In this document: piece after piece, positions 9,379 to 17,186 of the stretch
Layout: every line of letters begins with the position of its first letter
Position numbering within the stretch: the stretch's first letter is position 1
Source: Pseudomonas capsici
Lineage (GTDB): Bacteria; Pseudomonadota; Gammaproteobacteria; Pseudomonadales; Pseudomonadaceae
Assembly (NCBI RefSeq): GCF_017165765.1
Contig: NZ_JAFGZD010000011.1
Location: 1 to 64,000, forward strand
Direction of reading: 5' to 3'
DNA: 64,000 nt
Made by a program: the position numbers and the translations under genes
Notes under the pieces: model-generated
Told to the model about the DNA's origin: nothing
The model's input: only the letters and a program-made list of their open reading frames with translations
The model's database searches: none

Positions 9379-9422
9379 AGCTGCTTAGGCAGTGATATGG
9401 CGATATTACTGCCTAGACAGCT
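9379..9422. promoter_or_regulatory. 44-bp imperfect palindrome over the marR promoter
   Basis: Arms of 20 bases, AGCTGCTTAGGCAGTGATAT and ATATTACTGCCTAGACAGCT, match at 17 of 20 positions around a GGCG centre. The palindrome covers the -10 element and the spacer, so a protein bound here would block RNA polymerase. The likely ligand is the adjacent MarR protein. Confidence 0.65.
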
Positions 9423-9430
9423 AATGTCAA
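9403..9430 (-). promoter_or_regulatory. Sigma-70 promoter of marR-emrAB
   Basis: On the minus strand there is a perfect -35 hexamer TTGACA (plus-strand 9425-9430). It is followed after 16 bases by TAATAT (9403-9408) as the -10. Transcription would start near 9396, about 30 bases before the marR start codon. The -10 and the spacer lie inside the large palindrome listed next. Confidence 0.7.
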
Positions 9431-9435
9431 AACAT

Positions 9436-9453
9436 TTGTTAGCTGGCTAACAA
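9436..9453. promoter_or_regulatory. Perfect 18-bp palindrome upstream of the marR -35
   Basis: TTGTTAGC-TG-GCTAACAA is a perfect inverted repeat with 8-base arms and a 2-base centre. It is the size and style of a MarR-dimer operator and lies five bases upstream of the TTGACA hexamer. It could be a second operator for the same regulator. Confidence 0.6.
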
Positions 9454-9464
9454 TAACTTCATAA

Positions 9465-9497
9465 AAAAACGACCGCTGGCAACAGACGGTCGTTTCC
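9465..9497 (-). terminator. Rho-independent terminator of miaE
   Basis: Read on the minus strand, AAACGACCG and CGGTCGTTT form a 9-bp stem with an 11-base loop (stem arms 9467-9475 and 9487-9495), and the strand ends in seven T. It lies about 20 bases after the miaE stop codon. Confidence 0.85.
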
Positions 9498-9515
9498 GGG
9501 AAAGCAGGTCGACAA

Positions 9516-10127
9516 TCAGGCCGCGACAGGCACACCGCTATGGAAGCGGAATTCCTCGTCAGGGCTTTCGATCAATTCACGTTCGGCGTGGCGAATCTCT
9601 TCGATCTTGGCGTCGACATCGGCTTTATCGCCGTAGGTGTAGGCCAGCTTCAGGTAATCCTGAAAATGCCGGGCTTCGGACTTCAGCAGCCCGCCATAGA
9701 ACTTGGCAAGTTCTTCGTCCAGATGCGGGACCAGCGCGGCGAAGCGCTCGCAGGAGCGGGCTTCGACGATGGCCCCGACGATCAGGGCATCGGTCAGCCG
9801 GTAGGGATTATGGTTGCGCACCCGTTTGCGCAAGGCTCCCGCATAGCGCGCCGAACTGACGTTGGCCATGGGGATTTCGCGCTTGCGGATAATGCTCAGT
9901 ACCTGCTCGAAGTGCCGCAGCTCTTCACGGGCCAGACGCGACATCTTGCTCAGCAGATCGAATTTGTCGTTGTACTGGAACATGAACTGGAACGCCGCCC
10001 CGGCGGCCTTTTTCTCGTTGTTCGCATGGTCGATCAACAGAATGTCCAGATTGCGCAACGCGGCCTGAACCCAGCTGTCGGGCGTGCGGCACAGCAGAAA
10101 GGCTTCGATTTCGGGGATCGGATACAT
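9516..10127 (-). CDS. miaE: tRNA-(ms2io6A)-hydroxylase
   Basis: Non-haem di-iron monooxygenase that hydroxylates the isopentenyl group of ms2i6A37 in tRNA. The 203-residue protein has the ferritin-like helices, with metal-ligand motifs EELRHFEQ, EARSCERF and SEARHFQDY. I chose the ATG at 10127, giving MYPIPEIEAFL, because it begins the conserved fold. The in-frame extension to 10235 runs into the promoter of the divergent stress-protein gene. Confidence 0.95.
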   Translation of the reverse strand: MYPIPEIEAFLLCRTPDSWVQAALRNLDILLIDHANNEKKAAGAAFQFMFQYNDKFDLLSKMSRLAREELRHFEQVLSIIRKREIPMANVSSARYAGALRKRVRNHNPYRLTDALIVGAIVEARSCERFAALVPHLDEELAKFYGGLLKSEARHFQDYLKLAYTYGDKADVDAKIEEIRHAERELIESPDEEFRFHSGVPVAA

Positions 10128-10199
10128 AAGCTCACAGATGACGGGTTTGCAAGGTCGCGCATTATACGAGGCGTATGCGCCCGGGGCGACAGAAATGCT

Positions 10200-10213
10200 G
10201 TGATCCAGATCAA
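10200..10213. promoter_or_regulatory. ANR/FNR-type box
   Basis: GTGAT-CCAG-ATCAA matches the ANR/FNR consensus TTGAT-N4-ATCAA at nine of ten positions. Its centre is 41-42 bases upstream of the start predicted from the TATAGT at 10237, the spacing of a class II activated promoter. This predicts oxygen-limited induction of the universal stress protein gene. Confidence 0.7.
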
Positions 10214-10236
10214 GCGACGGTCCCATGCGCGGCAAC

Positions 10237-10242
10237 TATAGT
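10237..10242 (+). promoter_or_regulatory. -10 element of the universal stress protein promoter
   Basis: TATAGT differs from TATAAT at one position and has no recognisable -35, as expected for an activator-dependent promoter with an ANR box centred near -41.5. The predicted start is about base 10248, some 30 bases before the ATG. Confidence 0.55.
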
Positions 10243-10277
10243 TGTGGAGCACAATTCGCCTTGTGGAGGTTAGCCCC

Positions 10278-11138
10278 ATGCAGTCTGTTCGCAGCATCCT
10301 GGTGGTCATCGATCCCGCCCACACCGATAGCCTGGCCCTCAACCGTGCAAAACTGATTGCCGGAGTCACTCAGGCGCATCTTCATCTGCTGATTTGTGAC
10401 AAGGATCACCCTCACACGCAACAGCTTCACGAACTGAAGAACAGTCTTCTGCAAGAGGGCTTCACTGCAACCGCCGAACAACACTGGGAAGACTCCACCT
10501 ACAAGACTATCTGCACGGTGCAACAGACCGAGGGCTGCGGCCTGGTCATCAAACAGCATCTGCCAGACAACCCTCTGAAAAAGGCCCTGCTCACTCCGGA
10601 CGACTGGAAACTGCTGCGTTACTGCCCAAGTCCGGTATTGATGGTCAAGACTTCCCGTCCCTGGACCGGCGGCGTGATACTCGCCGCCGTGGATGTCGGT
10701 AATGCGGATGGAGAACACAAGGCACTGCATTTCAGCATCGTCGATCACGGCTATGACATTGCGGCCCTGGCCAAAGGGCAGCTGCACGTCATAACGGCTC
10801 ACCCTTCGCCCATGCTGTCGGCTGCCGATCCGGTCTACCAGCTCAAGGAAAGCATCGAGGCGCGCTATCGGGATCAGTGCCGCTCGTTCCAGTCCGAATT
10901 CGATATCGACGACAGCCACCTGCATATCGCCGAAGGCCCGGCGGATGTGCTGATCCCCTTTACCGCCCATCAGCTCGATGCAGCCGTCACCATTATCGGG
11001 ACGGTGGCGCGTACCGGTCTTTCAGGCGCATTGATCGGCAACACCGCCGAAGTGGTGCTCGATTCGCTGGAAAGCGATGTGCTGGTACTCAAGACCGAGG
11101 AGATCATCCGGCATCTGGAAGAGATGTTTGATGCCTGA
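10278..11138 (+). CDS. Tandem universal stress protein (UspE-like)
   Basis: A 286-residue cytoplasmic protein with two Usp domains (about 1-140 and 150-286). The second domain has the ATP-binding style glycine motif GTVARTGLSGALIGNTAE. The first lacks it and ends in LRYCPSPVLMVK, the usual asymmetry of tandem Usp proteins. The ATG at 10278 follows a strong GGAGGT ribosome site at 10265-10270; an in-frame ATG at 10242 lies in the promoter. The ANR-type promoter suggests a role in anaerobic or low-oxygen survival, as for several Pseudomonas Usp proteins. Confidence 0.9.
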   Translation: MQSVRSILVVIDPAHTDSLALNRAKLIAGVTQAHLHLLICDKDHPHTQQLHELKNSLLQEGFTATAEQHWEDSTYKTICTVQQTEGCGLVIKQHLPDNPLKKALLTPDDWKLLRYCPSPVLMVKTSRPWTGGVILAAVDVGNADGEHKALHFSIVDHGYDIAALAKGQLHVITAHPSPMLSAADPVYQLKESIEARYRDQCRSFQSEFDIDDSHLHIAEGPADVLIPFTAHQLDAAVTIIGTVARTGLSGALIGNTAEVVLDSLESDVLVLKTEEIIRHLEEMFDA

Positions 11139-11140
11139 GC

Positions 11141-11167
11141 CTTTTCGCGAATGAGTTCGCTTCTACC
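11141..11167. repeat. Single REP-like sequence
   Basis: CTTTTCGCGAATGAGTTCGC followed by TTCTACC is the GAATGAATTCGC class of Pseudomonas REP, folding through CGCGAA/TTCGC. It lies between the convergent stress-protein and DUF1289 genes. Confidence 0.6.
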
Positions 11168-11194
11168 GGAGGAGGCCCATTTATTGCGGAAACA

Positions 11195-11665
11195 TCAGAC
11201 CCCGAACGCATCCTTCAGAAAGCCCGGCGCGATATATCGCTGGTAATGGGCTTCTGACAGCAGGAAAAACTCACGGTCGATGGCATCGCGCAACTCCGGC
11301 AGCGCCCAGTCGCGAAATTCCGGCAGCAGGACGAAGCCATAGGCCTCGACCTGATTGATGACCCGCGCCCCGCGAGCGATCAACTGGTAGGCCCAGCAAT
11401 ATTCGGACTGGTGCGCCACAAAACGGATCTTGCGCTGGACGAGCTGCATGCGCAGCTTCTCGACATCGAAGATTTCGAGCTTGGCCGCCATCACCTGGAC
11501 CAGCAGTTGCTCCAGGCGCAGCCAGACCGCCCTTTTCTCGTCTTCGTTGTAGCCATTCCAGTTGACCACTTCATGGTGGAAACGCTTGCAGCCACGGCAC
11601 ACCAGGTCCCCGTAAACAGTGGAGCAAAGGCCGACGCAAGGCGTTTTGATGATTTGATCAGGCAT
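11195..11665 (-). CDS. DUF1289-domain protein with four-cysteine cluster
   Basis: A 156-residue conserved protein. The N-terminal DUF1289 domain has cysteines 10, 14, 23 and 26 (CVGLC and CRGC), which could bind an iron-sulfur cluster or zinc. The remaining 110 residues, including the NWNGYNEDEKRAVWLRLEQLL helix, are typical of the longer Pseudomonas form. The molecular function is not known. It is a single-gene unit that converges with the Usp gene and diverges from acnB. Confidence 0.8.
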   Translation of the reverse strand: MPDQIIKTPCVGLCSTVYGDLVCRGCKRFHHEVVNWNGYNEDEKRAVWLRLEQLLVQVMAAKLEIFDVEKLRMQLVQRKIRFVAHQSEYCWAYQLIARGARVINQVEAYGFVLLPEFRDWALPELRDAIDREFFLLSEAHYQRYIAPGFLKDAFGV

Positions 11666-11812
11666 GGCTGGCAGGACAAGGACAGGCGAAACGAGGGGGC
11701 ATGTTAGCCCTTTGTCTAACAGGGGTCACCCCCGAAGATGTAGGGTCTAACTTACCTTCGGCGAAGTTTTGCCGTAGAATCGTCGTGCCTTAGAAGGCGC
11801 CAATGTCCGTTA

Positions 11813-11951
11813 GAAGCTGTTTTCAAAGCGTCACGAGCACAGTCAAGTTAATCCCGCAGTACGGTGTCGACAGGCCGTTCCCTCATCACGAATGGCCGTG
11901 TCGACCTACCATCCCCCCGTCCTGCAGGCGTAAAACTTTGAAAACAGCTTC
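11813..11951. mobile_element. 139-bp MITE-like element with 16-bp terminal inverted repeats
   Basis: GAAGCTGTTTTCAAAG at 11813-11828 is repeated exactly in inverted orientation as CTTTGAAAACAGCTTC at 11936-11951. GTTA flanks it directly on both sides (11809-11812 and 11952-11955), as a 4-bp target duplication would. The interior holds a second imperfect inverted repeat (GTCGACAGGCCGTT near 11868 against AATGGCCGTGTCGAC near 11891) and no reading frame. I infer a non-autonomous element mobilised by an unseen transposase. A structured leader RNA of acnB is the alternative. Confidence 0.55.
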
Positions 11952-12064
11952 GTTAGGAATTGCCGATACCCTGCCAACAAGGCTCGAAAGCCTTGCGTGG
12001 GTACGGACAATTTCTGGATGAGCGTCCCGGACACCCATTTGGGACCACTGATGAGGGTAATACT

Positions 12065-14665
12065 GTGCTTGAAGCCTACCGTAAACACATCGAAGAGCGT
12101 GCCGCCCAGGGTATCGTGCCCCAGCCGCTTAACGCCGAACAAACTGCCAGCCTGGTCGAGCTGCTGAAGAATCCTCCCGCTGGCGAAGAAGATTTCCTCG
12201 TCGACCTGATCACCAACCGCATTCCGCCAGGCGTGGACGAAGCGGCCTACGTCAAGGCCGGTTTCCTGTCTGCCGTGGCCAAGGGCGAAGCCACTTCGCC
12301 GCTGATCGACAAGAAGCGCGCCACCGAACTGTTGGGCACCATGCAAGGTGGCTACAACATCGCAACCCTGGTTGCCCTGCTCGACGATACCGAGCTGGCC
12401 GCGGTCGCTGCCGAACAGCTCAAGCACACACTGCTGATGTTCGACGCCTTCCACGACGTTGCAGAAAAAGCCAAGAGCGGCAATGAGCACGCCAAGGCCG
12501 TCCTGCAATCCTGGGCTGACGGCGAATGGTTCAAGAAGCGCCCTGTACTGGCCGACAAGATCAGCCTGCGCGTCTTCAAGGTCACCGGCGAAACCAACAC
12601 CGACGACCTGTCCCCGGCACCCGATGCCTGGTCCCGTCCGGATATCCCGCTGCACGCCCTGGCCATGCTGAAAATGGCCCGTGAAGGCATCGTTCCCGAT
12701 GTACAAGGCTCCATCGGCCCGATGAAGCAGATCGAAGAAATGCGCGGCCAGGGCTTCCCTATCGCCTACGTCGGTGACGTGGTCGGTACCGGTTCCTCGC
12801 GTAAATCGGCAACCAACTCGGTTCTGTGGTTCTTCGGCGACGACGTTCCCTATGTGCCGAACAAGCGTGCCGGCGGTTTCTGCTTCGGCAGCAAGATCGC
12901 TCCGATCTTCTACAACACCATGGAAGATGCTGGCGCACTGCCAATCGAATTCGACGTTTCCAACATGCACATGGGCGACGTGATCGACCTGTACCCGCAT
13001 GAAGGCAAAGTCACCAAGCACAACAGCGACGAAGTCCTGGCCACCTTCGAAATGAAGACCCCGGTCCTGCTCGACGAAGTACGTGCCGGTGGCCGTATCC
13101 CGTTGATCATCGGTCGCGGTCTGACCGGCAAGGCTCGTGCCGAGCTGGGTCTGCCACCATCGGATCTGTTCAAGACCCCGGATCAGCCGGCTGCCAGCAC
13201 CAAGGGTTTCACCCTGGCGCAGAAAATGGTCGGCAAGGCATGCGGCGTAGAAGGTATCCGTCCGGGCACCTACTGCGAACCGAAGATGACCACCGTCGGT
13301 TCCCAGGACACCACTGGCCCGATGACCCGCGACGAGCTGAAAGACCTGGCTTGCCTGGGCTTCTCCACCGATCTGGTCATGCAGTCCTTCTGCCACACCG
13401 CTGCTTATCCAAAGCCGATCGACGTCAAGACTCACCACACGCTGCCTGATTTCATCATGACCCGTGGCGGTGTTTCCCTGCGTCCAGGCGACGGCATCAT
13501 CCACAGCTGGCTGAACCGCATGCTGCTGCCGGACACCGTCGGCACCGGTGGCGACTCGCACACCCGCTTCCCGATCGGTATCTCCTTCCCGGCCGGTTCC
13601 GGTCTGGTCGCTTTCGCCGCAGCCACCGGCGTCATGCCGCTGGACATGCCCGAGTCAATCCTGGTCCGCTTCAAGGGCAAGCTGCAACCTGGCATCACCC
13701 TACGCGACCTGGTTCACGCCATTCCTTACTACGCGATCCAGGCTGGCCTGCTGACCGTAGAGAAGAAAGGCAAGAAGAACGCCTTCTCCGGTCGCATCCT
13801 GGAGATCGAAGGTCTGGAAAACCTCAGCATCGAACAGGCTTTCGAGCTGTCCGACGCCTCGGCCGAACGTTCGGCTGCCGGTTGCACCATCAAGCTGGCC
13901 AAAGAACCGATCATCGAGTACCTGAACTCCAACATCACCCTGCTGCGCTGGATGATCGAGCAAGGCTACGGTGACCCACGTACCCTGGAGCGCCGCGCCA
14001 AGGCGATGGAAGCCTGGATTGCCAATCCGGAGCTGCTGGAAGCCGACAAGGACGCCGAGTACGCCGAAATCATCGAAATCGACCTGGCCGACGTCAAGGA
14101 GCCTGTGCTCTGCGCGCCGAACGACCCGGACGATGCCCGCCTGCTGTCTTCGGTACAGGGCGAGAAGATCGACGAAGTGTTCATCGGTTCCTGCATGACC
14201 AACATCGGCCACTTCCGCGCTGCGGGCAAGTTGCTGGATCAGGTCAAAGGCCAGTTGCCGACTCGTCTGTGGCTGTCGCCTCCGACCAAGATGGACGCTC
14301 ACCAGTTGACCGAAGAAGGCTACTACGGCATCTACGGCAAGGCTGGCGCGCGCATGGAAATGCCGGGCTGCTCGCTGTGCATGGGTAACCAGGCTCGCGT
14401 AGAACCGAACTCCACCGTGGTTTCGACTTCGACCCGTAACTTCCCGAACCGTCTGGGTGACGGCGCGAACGTCTACCTGGCCTCGGCCGAGCTGGCGTCC
14501 GTCGCTTCGATCCTGGGTCGCCTGCCGACCGTCGAGGAGTACATGAGCTACGCGAACCAGATCGACACCATGGCAGCGGACGTATACCGCTACCTGAGCT
14601 TCGATCAGATCGCCGAGTTCCGCGAAGCCGCTGCGAACGCCAATATCCCGGTCGTTCAAGCGTAA
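12065..14665 (+). CDS. acnB: Aconitate hydratase B
   Basis: Bifunctional aconitase B / 2-methylisocitrate dehydratase of the TCA and methylcitrate cycles. It is 866 residues. The cluster cysteines Cys710, Cys769 and Cys772 (GSCMTN and CSLCMGN) fall exactly at the E. coli positions. The AcnB-specific N-terminal HEAT-like domain and the swivel domain precede the catalytic domains. The start is GTG at 12065 (LEAYRKHIEERAAQG) behind GAGGGTAA; the in-frame reading upstream to 11960 is non-homologous. The leader is about 350 bases and contains the MITE-like element. Confidence 0.98.
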   Translation: MLEAYRKHIEERAAQGIVPQPLNAEQTASLVELLKNPPAGEEDFLVDLITNRIPPGVDEAAYVKAGFLSAVAKGEATSPLIDKKRATELLGTMQGGYNIATLVALLDDTELAAVAAEQLKHTLLMFDAFHDVAEKAKSGNEHAKAVLQSWADGEWFKKRPVLADKISLRVFKVTGETNTDDLSPAPDAWSRPDIPLHALAMLKMAREGIVPDVQGSIGPMKQIEEMRGQGFPIAYVGDVVGTGSSRKSATNSVLWFFGDDVPYVPNKRAGGFCFGSKIAPIFYNTMEDAGALPIEFDVSNMHMGDVIDLYPHEGKVTKHNSDEVLATFEMKTPVLLDEVRAGGRIPLIIGRGLTGKARAELGLPPSDLFKTPDQPAASTKGFTLAQKMVGKACGVEGIRPGTYCEPKMTTVGSQDTTGPMTRDELKDLACLGFSTDLVMQSFCHTAAYPKPIDVKTHHTLPDFIMTRGGVSLRPGDGIIHSWLNRMLLPDTVGTGGDSHTRFPIGISFPAGSGLVAFAAATGVMPLDMPESILVRFKGKLQPGITLRDLVHAIPYYAIQAGLLTVEKKGKKNAFSGRILEIEGLENLSIEQAFELSDASAERSAAGCTIKLAKEPIIEYLNSNITLLRWMIEQGYGDPRTLERRAKAMEAWIANPELLEADKDAEYAEIIEIDLADVKEPVLCAPNDPDDARLLSSVQGEKIDEVFIGSCMTNIGHFRAAGKLLDQVKGQLPTRLWLSPPTKMDAHQLTEEGYYGIYGKAGARMEMPGCSLCMGNQARVEPNSTVVSTSTRNFPNRLGDGANVYLASAELASVASILGRLPTVEEYMSYANQIDTMAADVYRYLSFDQIAEFREAAANANIPVVQA

Positions 14666-14687
14666 GCACGAAACACAGCGTCAAAAG

Positions 14688-14714
14688 AACCCCATCCTTG
14701 TGATGGGGTTTTTT
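14688..14714 (+). terminator. Rho-independent terminator of acnB
   Basis: AACCCCATC-CTTGT-GATGGGGTT forms a 9-bp stem with a 5-base loop followed by six T. It lies about 20 bases after the acnB stop. Confidence 0.92.
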
Positions 14715-14770
14715 ATTGCCTGTCCATTGCTCCCCGATTCTTCTGCATTCCATGAAAGGGCTTGCCGATA

Positions 14771-14804
14771 TTTATTTCGCATATTAATTAATTTATTTCA
14801 CATA
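14771..14804. promoter_or_regulatory. Direct repeat 21 bp apart upstream of hydrolase-marR operon
   Basis: TTTATTTCGCATA (14771-14783) and TTTATTTCACATA (14792-14804) are identical at 12 of 13 positions and repeat with a 21-base period, two helical turns. TTCGCATAT and ACATACGAA also form an imperfect inverted repeat. The AT-rich block directly precedes the hydrolase start and is a plausible operator for the MarR protein encoded by the second gene. Confidence 0.45.
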
Positions 14805-14817
14805 CGAAGTAAATCCC

Positions 14818-15696
14818 ATGAAGACGACAACCCACTCCATCCCCTGCAGCAATGGTCATAAGGTCGAACTCACAATCCATGACGATACAGCTCCTGCCAG
14901 GGCGGTCGTCCAGATCAACCCGGCGACGGGTGTCACCGAACGCATGTACTACCCGTTCGCCCAGTATCTGGTCAGCAACGGTTTCACGGTCATCACCTAC
15001 AACTATCGGGGCGTCAGCAGGAAAGGCCCTCATCCGAAAACCGTTCAGGCGGGTTTCATTTCGTGGGCTGACAACGATATCGAGGCTGTCACCCACTGGG
15101 TTTCCGGGCAGTACAACGGGGTTCCTCACCTTGCGGTGGGCCACAGCTTCGGCGGGCATGCCATCGGCCTGTGCGAAAGCAGCAACAGACTCAACGCCGC
15201 AGTAACCCTGTGCTCCCACGCGGGCTGTCTGCGATTCATAAGGCCTTGGCAGGAACGTTTGAAGGTGGCGATCCTGCTGAAATTTCTGGGGCCTGTCAGC
15301 GCGAAATTACTGGGCTATTTTCCAGGACGCAGGCTGGGGGTTGGCGAGGATCTGCCAGCAGATGTCATGCGCGAGTGGTCACGCTGGACCAGCCTGCGCC
15401 AGTATTTCTTTGACGATCCTTCGGTCAACGCCCCTGCCCGCTTCGCACGGCCAACGCTGCCGATTCTGGCCGTGGGTGTCGAGGATGATCCATGGGGCCC
15501 TGCCGAAGCCATCGATGTGATGACGAAGCATTTGACGGGCTGTTCCATAGAGCGCCGCCAGCTTGGTCGGGCAGACAGCAATGGCTTACCCATCGGGCAT
15601 CTGGGCTTTTTCCGTCAACAACATGCCGACACGCTATGGCCAGTAGTGGCAAGATGGCTGGAAACTCAGTTGCCGGATAATCCGAATGGCGCATGA
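14818..15696 (+). CDS. Alpha/beta hydrolase (serine hydrolase, S33-like)
   Basis: A 292-residue cytoplasmic alpha/beta-hydrolase. The nucleophile elbow is GHSFGG and an oxyanion-type YNYRGVSRKG loop precedes it. The substrate is unknown. It belongs to the group of MarR-linked hydrolases annotated only as alpha/beta fold proteins. The gene overlaps the following marR gene by 11 bases, so the pair is co-translated and the hydrolase is likely to be under that regulator. Confidence 0.85.
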   Translation: MKTTTHSIPCSNGHKVELTIHDDTAPARAVVQINPATGVTERMYYPFAQYLVSNGFTVITYNYRGVSRKGPHPKTVQAGFISWADNDIEAVTHWVSGQYNGVPHLAVGHSFGGHAIGLCESSNRLNAAVTLCSHAGCLRFIRPWQERLKVAILLKFLGPVSAKLLGYFPGRRLGVGEDLPADVMREWSRWTSLRQYFFDDPSVNAPARFARPTLPILAVGVEDDPWGPAEAIDVMTKHLTGCSIERRQLGRADSNGLPIGHLGFFRQQHADTLWPVVARWLETQLPDNPNGA

Positions 15697-16108
15697 CCGT
15701 CGCTACGTCTACTTGCTCAATGCTGCTCAAAAAAGCCTGTCCAGATACATCGAACGACATATCTCGAATCGAGCCGGCATCAGTGCCACTCAGGCTGGCG
15801 CACTCTTTGTGCTCAATGGACAGGACGGTGCACTCAGTGGCGAGGTCGCGCTGGCGCTGGATATTGCGCCCTCGGCCATGACCGGGCTGGCAGACCGGAT
15901 GGTCAAGTCGGGGCTGATCGAGCGCCGTGTCGATGAACATGACAAACGCAGCTATCGCCTGTGGCTGACAGAGGCAGGCCGGACAGCAATTCTGCAGGCT
16001 AGCGGTGAACTGGCCCCCTTGAATGAAAAGCTGACACAAGCGTTCAGCGACGAGGAAATGGAGATTGTTTCCAGATGGCTGGCGGCTGTCAGGGATCGCA
16101 GCCAGTGA
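15686..16108 (+). CDS. MarR-family transcriptional regulator
   Basis: A 140-residue winged-helix protein. The recognition helix region is ALDIAPSAMTGLADRMVKSG and the wing is VDEHDKRSYRLWLTEAG. It is the second gene of the hydrolase-marR operon and overlaps the hydrolase stop. Autoregulation through the AT-rich repeat ahead of the operon is an inference from position. Confidence 0.9.
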   Translation: MAHDRRYVYLLNAAQKSLSRYIERHISNRAGISATQAGALFVLNGQDGALSGEVALALDIAPSAMTGLADRMVKSGLIERRVDEHDKRSYRLWLTEAGRTAILQASGELAPLNEKLTQAFSDEEMEIVSRWLAAVRDRSQ

Positions 16109-16117
16109 CGGTCCGGT

Positions 16118-17044
16118 TCACCCTCTACGCAGGTCAATGACAGGCGCATGCTGCGTCATCAGTTCAGCGACCCAGTCGATGAACACGCGCAGCTTGAGGC
16201 TGAGATGCCGGTTCGGCGCAAATGCCACGTACATCGGCATCGTGTCCATGCGCCAATCCCTGAACAGCGGCACCAGGTCACCGCGTTCAAGATGAGGTTT
16301 GGCCATGTAGTCCGGCACCCACAAGATGCCCATGCCGGCCAGGCCTGCAGCAAGGTAGGCATTGCCATCGTCCACCGCCAGCACATACCGACCGTGTACA
16401 TGAAGACTCTCACCGTCACGTTGCATGGCATAAGGCAAGGCCTTGCCGGTACGCGCCCACAGAAAGCCGACAATGCGGTGATGGGTATCTTCCAGCTCTC
16501 GCGGATGCAAAGGTATGCCGACCCGTTTCAGATAACTCGGGGCCGCATACACACCAAGCCTGAGGTCCCCCACACGCCGGGCCATCAGGGATTGATCAGT
16601 CAGATCGCCGCCGCGTACCACGCAATCCACATTCTCACCAATCACATCCACGATACGATCGCTGACGCCCATGTCGATCTGGATGTCCGGGTATCGAGCG
16701 TGAAACTCGGGCAGAGCGGGCATCAGGATCGTACTGGCAAACGGGCTGGGCACATCCACCCGCAGCCGCCCTCTGGGCAAGGCCGAGGCGCTGGACAGGC
16801 TGGTCTCGGCATCGTCCAGATCCGCCAGCAGCCTGACCACCCGCTCGTAATAGGCTGCGCCATCGGCCGTGACATTGACCTTGCGCGTCGTTCGGTTCAG
16901 CAACTTGACCCGCAGCCGGGCCTCCAGTTGCTGCACCAGTTGCGTCACCGTGGTCTTGCTCATGTGCAGGGTTTCGGCTGCCCTGGTGAAACTGCCCGCT
17001 TCTACCACCCGTGCAAATGCCTGCATTGCATCGAAACGGTCCAT
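16118..17044 (-). CDS. LysR-family transcriptional regulator
   Basis: A 308-residue LTTR with the N-terminal winged helix (FARVVEAGSFTRAAETLHMSKTTVTQLVQQLE) and a periplasmic-binding-protein-like effector domain. It resembles the AaeR/DmlR type. I chose the ATG at 17044 (MDRFDAMQAFARV); the in-frame extension to 17125 covers the intergenic control region. It is divergent from the Rid-family gene 142 bases away, the usual arrangement of a LysR gene with its target. Confidence 0.92.
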   Translation of the reverse strand: MDRFDAMQAFARVVEAGSFTRAAETLHMSKTTVTQLVQQLEARLRVKLLNRTTRKVNVTADGAAYYERVVRLLADLDDAETSLSSASALPRGRLRVDVPSPFASTILMPALPEFHARYPDIQIDMGVSDRIVDVIGENVDCVVRGGDLTDQSLMARRVGDLRLGVYAAPSYLKRVGIPLHPRELEDTHHRIVGFLWARTGKALPYAMQRDGESLHVHGRYVLAVDDGNAYLAAGLAGMGILWVPDYMAKPHLERGDLVPLFRDWRMDTMPMYVAFAPNRHLSLKLRVFIDWVAELMTQHAPVIDLRRG

Positions 17045-17080
17045 TTCCACCCCGGATAGCTGCTGGATTGTTTGGTTTTT

Positions 17081-17112
17081 ATAAACAGTGATAGCTACAG
17101 TTGCTCGTTTAT
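17081..17112. promoter_or_regulatory. Inverted repeat in the LysR/Rid divergent promoter
   Basis: ATAAAC and GTTTAT are inverted 20 bases apart, and an overlapping TGTTT...AAACA pair starts at 17069. The region has the AT-rich, T-N11-A-like character of LysR operators. The assignment rests on position and symmetry only. Confidence 0.35.
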
Positions 17113-17138
17113 CGCAGTAATACAAGCTTTTAGAGTTC

Positions 17139-17179
17139 CTCCATCGTTAATGACAGCCGCCCTGGCTGTCCCGATGGAG
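17139..17179 (+). promoter_or_regulatory. Leader hairpin that buries the Rid-gene ribosome site
   Basis: CTCCATCG (17139-17146) pairs with CGATGGAG (17172-17179), and the inner arms ACAGCC (17153-17158) and GGCTGT (17164-17169) pair as well. The Shine-Dalgarno GGAG (17176-17179), seven bases before the ATG, lies inside the outer stem. If the transcript starts upstream of 17139, translation would require opening of the hairpin. Confidence 0.55.
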
Positions 17180-17186
17180 ATCGACC

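Noticed and set aside
11960..12064. N-terminal extension of acnB.
   Set aside because: The GTG at 12065 has a ribosome site and makes the cluster cysteines fall at the exact E. coli numbers; the extension has no similarity.
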